Assembly: GCA_027052755.1 (NCBI GenBank) | Contig: JALUEN010000230.1 | Location: 1-8,012 of the forward strand | Direction of reading: 5' to 3' | Source: a bacterium | GTDB lineage: Bacteria > DRYD01 > JALUEN01 | Length of the DNA: 8,012 nt | Shown: positions 1 to 5,564 of the stretch, piece by piece | Position numbering within the stretch: the first letter of the stretch is position 1 | Layout: each line of letters starts with the position of its first letter | Notes under the pieces: generated by a model | What the model was told of the DNA's origin: nothing | The model's database searches: none | Seen by the model: the letters and a program-made list of their open reading frames with translations, nothing else | Translations under genes and position numbers: made by a program

Positions 1-46
1 TCTCAGGGTCCCCTGATGGAGTCCCAGCCATCCCAGAATTAGCCAT
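1..46 (-). CDS. Start of an unidentified gene (first 15 codons only)
   Basis: A minus-strand ATG at 46-44 opens a frame that stays open to the edge of the window and reads MANSGMAGTPSGDPE. A G-rich Shine-Dalgarno-like stretch (GGGGGT, 59-54) lies 7 nt before the ATG, similar in style to the site before the response regulator at the other end of the window. The gene would run in the same direction as everything else here. The visible residues are rich in Gly, Ser, Pro and Ala and look like a flexible N-terminal tail, so no family can be named. A second in-frame ATG at 31-29 lacks a good ribosome binding site. It is also possible that this is a chance open frame, because only 15 codons can be seen. 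Confidence 0.42.
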   Translation of the reverse strand, partial: MANSGMAGTPSGDPE

Positions 47-169
47 ATTCAATACCCCCAATACTGGAGTCAAGAAAATTCTCAAAAAGTATCAATATCT
101 CCAATTCCTAAATTTATCAAAAGGATAAAAATTCCCTTCAAAATATTTGATATTTTTTAATTTTTTAGC
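47..169 (-). other. AT-rich intergenic region downstream of aclA
   Basis: These 123 bases separate the aclA stop codon from the putative next start codon. The stretch is much richer in A and T than the surrounding genes. It holds two small AT-only inverted repeats (140-146 with 150-156, and 113-118 with 124-129). Neither is a GC-rich stem followed by a U-tract in the direction of aclA, so no convincing intrinsic terminator can be called. It more likely holds the promoter of the gene that starts at 46. No RNA gene or open frame of note was seen. Confidence 0.6.
92..120 (-). promoter_or_regulatory. Possible sigma-70-type promoter for the gene starting at 46
   Basis: Reading the minus strand, TTGATA (120-115) is followed after exactly 17 nt by TATTGA (97-92). 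The -35 hexamer matches the consensus at five of six positions, but the -10 hexamer matches at only three. It would place a transcription start roughly 35 to 45 nt before the ATG. In such AT-rich sequence, hexamers like these arise easily by chance, so this is a weak call. Confidence 0.22.
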
Positions 170-2050
170 TTAAGCTTTTATCTCCTCAGCTCTCTCCACC
201 TTGAACAGGATGTCATCCCACGGGTGTCTGTAGAGTGGTGAACCTAACCTCTTCTCATCCAGTATATGTCCTATTATACCTATAGATCTACCTAGGACGA
301 ATAGAGCGTTCAAGGTACCTGCTTCAATGATCTCATCTATCTCCTGAGATTTGTAGCCTAAGCTGTACAGGAGGTCAACGAACAGGACTCCTATCGTACC
401 GTCCACGTTGAGGATCAGGTTCTCCTTCTTAGCCGTGGTAACCTTCTCAACTCTAAGCGCGTAGTCAAGCAGATCAGTTCTGGGAAAATGAGTTCTAGCG
501 TAGTTCTTCAGAAACTCCACTCGTTTATCAGGGTTCCTCAAGCTCTTTATCCTGTGTCCGATACCTGGGATCAGTATCTTCCTCCTCTTCATCTCCTCAA
601 CGAACTCATCTGGCTCAAGCCCGCTCTCATAAGCCCACTTGAAGTAGTGAGCAGCTCCATCAATAGCTCCTCCGAACCTAGGACCTATGGTCAGGAGACC
701 GCTAGCCAGTGAGGATACCAGGTCTTTGCCTGCCCTAGAGGTTATCCTACCTACGATAGCACCGGAAACCGCTGGACCGTGATCAGCTACCACTTTAATA
801 ACCAGCTCTATGAAATCAGTAGCCCATTTAGGGAACTTCTTCTTGAACCACAACAGGCTTATGATATCACCTATTGAGAAGTTATTCTCTAATATCTCAG
901 TGAGTCCGTAACCAGCGTAAACTGGCTCCTCGCCCCTGTCATCTGATATAGTACAGGTGAAGTTTGTAGCCTTCCTGACAAGGCCTTTCTTCTTAGCCTC
1001 AGCGAAGTCCATGGGGACGCTCTTAGGTTGAACCTTCTCCTCCACATCCTCTGGGTTAAGACCAGTCAGGTTCTTAAAGGTATCCCTTATTAGTTTAGGG
1101 AGGTCATCAAAGGAGTCAGGTACCAAAGCACCAGCCTCCTTAAGAGCTCTGTTCTTCTCCTCAGCTGTCTCCAGCTTTGAGCCTGCCCTAGCTCCAGCGT
1201 GTCCGAACTGAACCTCCCCGCCTAGAACCCTAGCCACAGTTCCTATACACCAGGCGATGACCGGTTTCTTTATCAGACCACTCTTAATAGCTTCTACTAC
1301 CTTGTACTCCAGCCTACCACCGATCTCCCCCAACATCACTATGAATTTCACTCTTGGGTCCTTCTCAAACCTAAGGATGTGGTCTAAGAAGTCAGATCCT
1401 GGGTACCTATCACCACCGATAGCGATACCCTCTACTATACCATCGCTGTTCCTAGAGATCATGTTGGCTAGCTCGTTAAATAGACCTCCAGATCTAGTAA
1501 CCAGTCCTACACTACCAGGCCTGTAGAGCTTTGAAGCTATTATGTTCTCTATCGTTCCTCCGCTGTTAGCGATCCTGAAGGCTCCAGCCGATATCCCTCC
1601 AACGGTAGCTGGACCTATGATAACCTTGCCTAACCTCTTAGAGAGAATCGCTAGCTCCCTCTCCAACCTCTCAGGGATTCCCTCAGCGGTTATGACAATA
1701 GTCCTTATATGAGGTATATCAAGAGCTTCCTTTGTAACGGAGTAGGCTGTTCTGAAGGATGCGAAGTTTATGAGGACATCAGCGTTAGGGTGCTTCTCGG
1801 CAGCCTCCTTCAGATCCCTGTAGACCGGTATCAGGACCTCATCAGTTCCGAAGAAGAATTTCTGGTACTTCCTCTCAGTGGTAGGTGCGACGATAGCGGC
1901 AATACTAGGTATCTCTCTGTTAGCCACGTAGTCGTAGTCTAACATCCTCTGTATAGCTCTAACGTTCATGTTCCAGAATATAGCCTGAGTCTTAGGTGTG
2001 AACAAGAGGTAATCCTCAACCTGAGGTTTCTCCTTCTCCTTTAGCTCCAT
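170..2050 (-). CDS. aclA: ATP-citrate lyase subunit AclA (citryl-CoA forming/cleaving, C-terminal half of ACLY)
   Basis: AclA is the large subunit of ATP-citrate lyase, which splits citrate to acetyl-CoA and oxaloacetate using ATP and CoA, the step that lets the TCA cycle run in the reductive, CO2-fixing direction. The protein aligns along its length with the C-terminal half of animal ACLY. Residue numbers here count from the earliest possible start, a TTG two codons upstream. The CoA-ligase part holds GPATVGGI (148-155) and the phosphohistidine loop QFGHAGA with His286. The citrate-synthase-like lyase domain holds ADHGPAVSGA (His426), GIGHR (His501), NVDG (Asp552) and YRHPWDD (609-615). All expected catalytic residues are present, and the length (about 626 aa) is normal for this subunit. 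The chosen start is the ATG at 2050-2048, which lies 9 nt after AAGGAGG; in-frame TTG (2056) and GTG (2053) lie just upstream. It follows aclB by 51 nt. Confidence in family and function is very high. Confidence 0.97.
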   Translation of the reverse strand: MELKEKEKPQVEDYLLFTPKTQAIFWNMNVRAIQRMLDYDYVANREIPSIAAIVAPTTERKYQKFFFGTDEVLIPVYRDLKEAAEKHPNADVLINFASFRTAYSVTKEALDIPHIRTIVITAEGIPERLERELAILSKRLGKVIIGPATVGGISAGAFRIANSGGTIENIIASKLYRPGSVGLVTRSGGLFNELANMISRNSDGIVEGIAIGGDRYPGSDFLDHILRFEKDPRVKFIVMLGEIGGRLEYKVVEAIKSGLIKKPVIAWCIGTVARVLGGEVQFGHAGARAGSKLETAEEKNRALKEAGALVPDSFDDLPKLIRDTFKNLTGLNPEDVEEKVQPKSVPMDFAEAKKKGLVRKATNFTCTISDDRGEEPVYAGYGLTEILENNFSIGDIISLLWFKKKFPKWATDFIELVIKVVADHGPAVSGAIVGRITSRAGKDLVSSLASGLLTIGPRFGGAIDGAAHYFKWAYESGLEPDEFVEEMKRRKILIPGIGHRIKSLRNPDKRVEFLKNYARTHFPRTDLLDYALRVEKVTTAKKENLILNVDGTIGVLFVDLLYSLGYKSQEIDEIIEAGTLNALFVLGRSIGIIGHILDEKRLGSPLYRHPWDDILFKVERAEEIKA

Positions 2051-2058
2051 CACCAAAA

Positions 2059-2066
2059 CCCTCCTT
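2059..2066 (-). promoter_or_regulatory. Ribosome binding site of aclA, next to three possible starts
   Basis: AAGGAGGG is followed by consecutive in-frame TTG, GTG and ATG codons, at 3, 6 and 9 nt from the AAGGAGG core. The aclB, metG and PTPS genes place their starts 9, 8 and 7 nt after the same core. This makes the TTG too close and favours the ATG at 2050-2048, with the GTG at 2053-2051 as second choice. The difference is only two residues. Confidence 0.8.
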
Positions 2067-2101
2067 TTGATCTATTATTTTCAATCTATTTTTACAAGTC
2101 T

Positions 2102-3415
2102 TTAAACCTTCGCGTTCTCGTACTTTTTAAGCTCCTCTATAGCCATCCTCACGATGTTGGTCATGTGAAGCTCAGGACCATAAACCTCTATAGGAAGCCC
2201 TAGCTTCTCACATGCCTCCTTTATCTTCTTTAGACCAGTCTGATAGTTAGGTCCACCACGTCTCACGTAGATCTTAACACCTACCTCTTTCAACTTATCC
2301 GCGTACTCCCTGAGAGCCATTATTATACCATCAAATGTCTTAGCGACATCGGTGAAGTTAGCGATAGCACCACCTATTAGTAGGATCTTAGGCCTTCCCT
2401 TAGGGTCCTTCTTACGGGTCATCAGGTCAAGTATCGTCTTAGCGTAGAGATAGGTCTCAGTAGTTGACGGGTTACCACTGTACTCACCATAGGTAGCCAT
2501 CTCATGAGCGTATCCAAGATCAGCTATGGTATCAGCGTAAACAACAGAAGCTCCTCCACCGGCTACCAGGGTCCATATAACACCATCAGGGTTAAGGACC
2601 GTTAACTTAAGGGAAGCTCCAGATTTCTCGTCAAGTTCCTTTATGAACTTCTCCTCTGGTGTAGGAACCCTCCCAAACGGAGCAGGGAACTCTATGTCAC
2701 CCCAGAGCTTGCCTACCAGGAAAGCAGCCGTGTCATCCAACCTAGCCACTGTATCCATTGGGAAGAAGTACTCCCCCTTAAAGGTAAATGGGTTCAACTC
2801 AAGGTAGGTGTAGTGCAGATCCCTGAAAAACCTGTACAAGCCTTTAGAGAGGTCCAGGACCTTTTCCTTATCCTCCTGGAACTCAGCGGTAAACGTAGAG
2901 CTTATCAGCTCCTCTATCGCTTTATCTATTTCATCATCAGTTGCCAGAGCAGGGATCAGAACATCCTTAACCTTATCCCAGTTCTCCTCTATGTAGATAC
3001 CGCCCCACGGGGAAGCGTATACCCTATCGCCCTCCTCCTCCATGGTCATCGCTAGGTAGTACTCCCTATCATGCTCTACAAATGGCTCTACTATGAAGTG
3101 GGTTAACCTTCCCTTAACACCGCTTATCTCAACCTCCGAGTTCATCTTCTCCTCAATCCATCGCTTAACCTCATCCCATCTCTTCTTAGCGAATACTAGG
3201 CCATGCTTTCCTCTTTTTCCAAAGAGCTGGTCAGGTTTTGCAACTAGGAGTTCCTCAGTTAACCAGGGATGCTCCTTAGGTAAGCTCTCCAGGTCTGTCT
3301 CAGGTGAGATCAGTACCGCCTTAAACTGGTACTTTAAGTTCTCTGGCATGTACTTCTCCCAGTGGTTAGCGAGCATCTTCTTAGCGTGATACTCCCTTAT
3401 CGGTCTCTGCGCCAT
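2102..3415 (-). CDS. aclB: ATP-citrate lyase subunit AclB (ATP-grasp / citrate-binding, N-terminal half of ACLY)
   Basis: AclB is the small subunit of ATP-citrate lyase. It binds ATP and citrate, and with AclA forms citryl phosphate and citryl-CoA. The 437 residues align end to end with the N-terminal part of animal ACLY. The ATP-grasp part (about 1-245) holds VAKPDQL (Lys60), FIVEPFVEH (107-115), the LELNP metal/ATP motif (205-209) and Asp221, followed by WGDIEFPAPFGR (238-249). The succinyl-CoA-synthetase-like part holds VAGGGASVVYAD (284-295), GEYSG (310-314), the citrate-binding IGGAIANFT (347-355) and RRGGPN (385-390). The start is ATG preceded by AAGGAGGTG. It lies 14 nt after the endonuclease gene and 51 nt before aclA. 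The order aclB-aclA is the same as the domain order in the fused eukaryotic enzyme. No truncation or missing key residue was seen. Confidence 0.97.
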   Translation of the reverse strand: MAQRPIREYHAKKMLANHWEKYMPENLKYQFKAVLISPETDLESLPKEHPWLTEELLVAKPDQLFGKRGKHGLVFAKKRWDEVKRWIEEKMNSEVEISGVKGRLTHFIVEPFVEHDREYYLAMTMEEEGDRVYASPWGGIYIEENWDKVKDVLIPALATDDEIDKAIEELISSTFTAEFQEDKEKVLDLSKGLYRFFRDLHYTYLELNPFTFKGEYFFPMDTVARLDDTAAFLVGKLWGDIEFPAPFGRVPTPEEKFIKELDEKSGASLKLTVLNPDGVIWTLVAGGGASVVYADTIADLGYAHEMATYGEYSGNPSTTETYLYAKTILDLMTRKKDPKGRPKILLIGGAIANFTDVAKTFDGIIMALREYADKLKEVGVKIYVRRGGPNYQTGLKKIKEACEKLGLPIEVYGPELHMTNIVRMAIEELKKYENAKV

Positions 3416-3422
3416 ATACCCG

Positions 3423-3431
3423 CACCTCCTT
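3423..3431 (-). promoter_or_regulatory. Strong ribosome binding site of aclB abutting the upstream stop codon
   Basis: AAGGAGGTG is a near-perfect Shine-Dalgarno sequence 7 nt before the aclB ATG (3415-3413). Its first bases overlap the TAA (3432-3430) that ends the endonuclease III gene. There is no room for a separate promoter between the two genes other than one inside the upstream coding region. This supports co-transcription while still giving aclB a high initiation rate of its own. Confidence 0.85.
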
Positions 3432-4137
3432 AAGCTTGCGATAATTCAGCTGACTTACGATAATACTCACACTCACTTGAGAGAGGACAAAGGGAACAGC
3501 GTGGATTCTTAGCTTTACATATGTCTCTTCCAAACCTTATGATCATCACGTGAAGTCTCTTAAGTTTCTCAGCTGGGAGTTCAGCAGACTCAATGAACTG
3601 AGACAGTTTCTCAGGGCTGGAAAACTTTCCGAACCAACCTAACCTGTTAATCACCCTGAAGATATGTGTATCCACAGGGAAGAAAGGCATCCCGTACTGG
3701 AAGGATAAGAAGACTCTAGCTGATTTAGGCCCTATCCCTGGTATCTCCATCAGGGACCTCAGAGCCTCTGAGGGCTCCATATCCCTCACCCTCAGCAGGA
3801 GATCCCTGTTCTCAATAACCCTAAGTATGGTCCTGGCCTTCTGAGTCTTCATACCCGATATAGCTATAGCTTCTCGTATCCTCTCCTCAGGAAACTGAAG
3901 GAGGTTAACTAGATCTCCACCGGAGAGCTCCTCTAGGTTCTGGAAGGCTTTCAGAGCTAGTTTGTCATTGGTGTTCTGAGAGAGAATTATCCTGATCATT
4001 CTCTGAAGGGGAGTCATCTCCCCCTTACTGATGATTATTGACTCCTCTAAAGGTAGTGAACTTAGCTTAGAGTAAAGCGTAGAAAGCCTCTCCTGGATAG
4101 AGGGGATCAGCGATGTATCCGATTCCCTCTGGTTCAT
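3430..4137 (-). CDS. nth: Endonuclease III-family DNA glycosylase/AP lyase with [4Fe-4S] cluster
   Basis: This is a base-excision repair enzyme of the HhH-GPD superfamily; family members remove oxidised pyrimidines or related lesions and usually also cut at the resulting abasic site. The 235-residue protein shows LSQNTNDK (52-59) in the first helical region, then a helix-hairpin-helix EIPGIGPKSA (131-140) carrying Lys138 at the catalytic lysine position. VDTHIFRV (155-162) supplies the catalytic Asp156. The C-terminal iron-sulfur loop has Cys207, Cys214, Cys217 and Cys223 with the classic C-x6-C-x2-C-x5-C spacing. Having both Lys and Asp argues for a bifunctional endonuclease III. The LSQNT signature resembles archaeal and thermophile members more than E. 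coli Nth, so the exact lesion preference, including a possible role against U/T mismatches, is open. AAGGGG lies 9 nt before the ATG. It heads the run that continues into aclBA. Confidence 0.92.
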   Translation of the reverse strand: MNQRESDTSLIPSIQERLSTLYSKLSSLPLEESIIISKGEMTPLQRMIRIILSQNTNDKLALKAFQNLEELSGGDLVNLLQFPEERIREAIAISGMKTQKARTILRVIENRDLLLRVRDMEPSEALRSLMEIPGIGPKSARVFLSFQYGMPFFPVDTHIFRVINRLGWFGKFSSPEKLSQFIESAELPAEKLKRLHVMIIRFGRDICKAKNPRCSLCPLSSECEYYRKSAELSQA

Positions 4138-4242
4138 CTCATAGAACCCCTTAGCTCCTGATTAAACCTCTATAAAGGTAGGTTCTGCGATAATCCTTAT
4201 TCTATAAGAAAACCCTATTTCCTTTATCTCGACAACTTATCT
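4138..4242 (-). other. Intergenic gap between the two gene runs, likely promoter region of nth-aclBA
   Basis: At 105 nt this is the longest gap between complete genes in the window, and it is AT-rich. It is the natural place for a promoter driving nth-aclB-aclA. A TAGAAT hexamer (4204-4199), one mismatch from the -10 consensus, is present, but no good -35 sits at the right distance (TTGTCG at 4238-4233 is too far away). No strong terminator-like hairpin follows the acetyltransferase gene, so read-through from upstream is possible. Confidence 0.4.
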
Positions 4243-4917
4243 CTAGGCTTCCCCCCTAACCCTAGCCGGAACCCCAAAAGCCTTAGACTTTGGTGGTATA
4301 TCCCTAACCACGGCGCTACCAGCTCCTATCAGGCTCCACTCTCCTATCCTAACTCTAGGGATACAGGAACTACCTATACCGATGAGGGTCCCTGAACCTA
4401 CGTACACCTCCCCTCCTAACGTAACTCCAGGAGCTATGTGAACCCAATCCCCTATAAAGCAGTCGTGATCTATAGATGCCTTAGTGTTAACGATAACCCC
4501 TCTACCTATCTTAGAATCCACGCCTACGTAAGCAAGTGGTCCTACAAAAGATCCAGGTCCTACCTCACTCTCAAGGACAGCAGTGGGATGAACTACCGTA
4601 ATCCAAGATAGCCAGCTATAAGTGGTATAGATCTCTGATCTCAGTCTATTATCTCCTATCGCCACGTGAAGACCTAATAGGGAGAACCTAGAACTTAGCC
4701 GGGATATCACCTCTCTAGAGCCGAGAACCCGAAAACCCGCTACCTCAGCTCCGATCTTAGATGGATCGTCATCAAGGACTATAACCCTTTCTATGAGCTC
4801 ATCTATCTTGTATTGAGATAAGCTCTCCCTGATAGCTCTCAGAACTACCTTACCGTGTCCACCAGCCCCTATTACGATAAGAGCTCCTCCACGCTCAAAA
4901 AGTTCCTGAAGCCTCAT
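4243..4917 (-). CDS. PglD/NeuD-like sugar acyltransferase (left-handed beta-helix)
   Basis: This is an acetyl-CoA-dependent acetyltransferase of the PglD/NeuD/PerB type, whose members acetylate a UDP-amino-sugar or a sialic-acid-like sugar. The 224-residue protein opens with a small Rossmann-like sugar-nucleotide-binding domain with VIGAGGHGKVV (15-25) and VLDDD (47-51). It then has a left-handed beta-helix of hexapeptide repeats from about 107 to 205, and a short tail with FGVPARV (214-220). In ASIDHD (147-152), His151 sits where C. jejuni PglD has its catalytic His and is followed by an acidic partner; His160 is a second conserved His. The ATG overlaps the stop of the preceding phosphoglycosyl transferase by 4 nt (ATGA) and has only a weak ribosome binding site, so coupling is likely. 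N-acetylation of a 4-amino-sugar is the best guess; O-acetylation cannot be excluded. Confidence 0.87.
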   Translation of the reverse strand: MRLQELFERGGALIVIGAGGHGKVVLRAIRESLSQYKIDELIERVIVLDDDPSKIGAEVAGFRVLGSREVISRLSSRFSLLGLHVAIGDNRLRSEIYTTYSWLSWITVVHPTAVLESEVGPGSFVGPLAYVGVDSKIGRGVIVNTKASIDHDCFIGDWVHIAPGVTLGGEVYVGSGTLIGIGSSCIPRVRIGEWSLIGAGSAVVRDIPPKSKAFGVPARVRGEA

Positions 4918-5558
4918 TTAACATTATCACCGCTTTCTTGAAGCTCTCCAGGTAATGAGTAATATATCCCCTCTCCCTTGAGGACATAAACAGGTGTCAT
5001 AAGGATAAGCTTCAGGTTGAGGGGAAACGACCTCCTCTTAACGTATTCTAGATCAAGCTCTAAACGTTTTTCCCAAGATATAGCGTTTCTGCCGGATAGC
5101 TGAGCTAAACCAGTTATACCAGGTTTCACGCTTACCCTAAGTTTTCTCGCTTCTTCTGAAAAGCTTAGATGCCTAGATGGTATAGCGGGCCTAGGTCCTA
5201 CGAAGCTCATCTCCCCCTTTAGGACGTTAAAGGCTTGAGGTAGCTCATCTAAAGACCACCTTCTGAGGAACTTCCCTACCCTAGTTTCCCTAGGATCGTT
5301 CTCAACTGTATAAGCGCCCAGCCTATCCTTAAAGGCTCCTCTCCTCATCGTCCTCAGCTTATCCATGAGAAAGAGCCTCTCATTTAACCCGACTCTAAGG
5401 GACTTGAATATTGGAGGACCACCATCCTCTAGGAGATACCAGAAAGCAACTAATATCAATAGTGGAATCAGGAGGAGCATTACTAAGTAGCTCAGTGATA
5501 TATCAAGTCCCTCAATGAGAAGCTCCTCAAATTCCCTTAAGTTGAAGTTAAGTTTCAT
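4914..5558 (-). CDS. Small-type polyprenyl-phosphate phosphoglycosyl transferase (bacterial sugar transferase, PglC-like)
   Basis: This membrane enzyme of the bacterial sugar transferase family (PF02397) moves a phospho-sugar from a nucleotide sugar to polyprenyl phosphate, the first membrane step in making a surface glycan or glycan for glycoproteins. At 214 residues it has only the minimal catalytic core. It has one hydrophobic segment (about 19-43, with Pro32, which may form the re-entrant helix), then a cytoplasmic domain with FKSLRVG (51-57) and KLRTM (67-71). WSLDELPQ (101-108) has the catalytic Asp104-Glu105 pair, followed by GEMSFVGPRP (115-124) and KPGITGLAQLSGR (145-157). The usual basic residues before the hydrophobic helix are replaced by IEGLD (16-20), a small departure. 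It starts 6 nt after the metG stop with no clear Shine-Dalgarno, and overlaps the acetyltransferase gene that follows. The pairing recalls pglC-pglD. The sugar transferred cannot be told from sequence. Confidence 0.9.
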   Translation of the reverse strand: MKLNFNLREFEELLIEGLDISLSYLVMLLLIPLLILVAFWYLLEDGGPPIFKSLRVGLNERLFLMDKLRTMRRGAFKDRLGAYTVENDPRETRVGKFLRRWSLDELPQAFNVLKGEMSFVGPRPAIPSRHLSFSEEARKLRVSVKPGITGLAQLSGRNAISWEKRLELDLEYVKRRSFPLNLKLILMTPVYVLKGEGIYYSLPGELQESGDNVK

Positions 5559-5564
5559 CTTCTG

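Noticed and set aside
140..156. Inverted repeat AAAATAT / ATATTTT with a 3-nt loop after aclA
   Set aside because: The 7-bp stem is made only of A-T pairs and has no U-tract after it in the direction of aclA. The T-run lies on the plus-strand side, where no gene ends. It does not qualify as an intrinsic terminator.
488..3389. Several plus-strand open frames of 70-100 codons inside aclA and aclB
   Set aside because: They lie wholly opposite highly conserved coding sequence, have no ribosome binding sites of the kind used here, and their translations show no family features. They are antisense shadows.
4165..4184. Short inverted repeat AACCT / AGGTT upstream of nth
   Set aside because: The 5-bp stem with a 10-nt loop is too weak for a terminator or riboswitch element and has no U-tract or conserved core.
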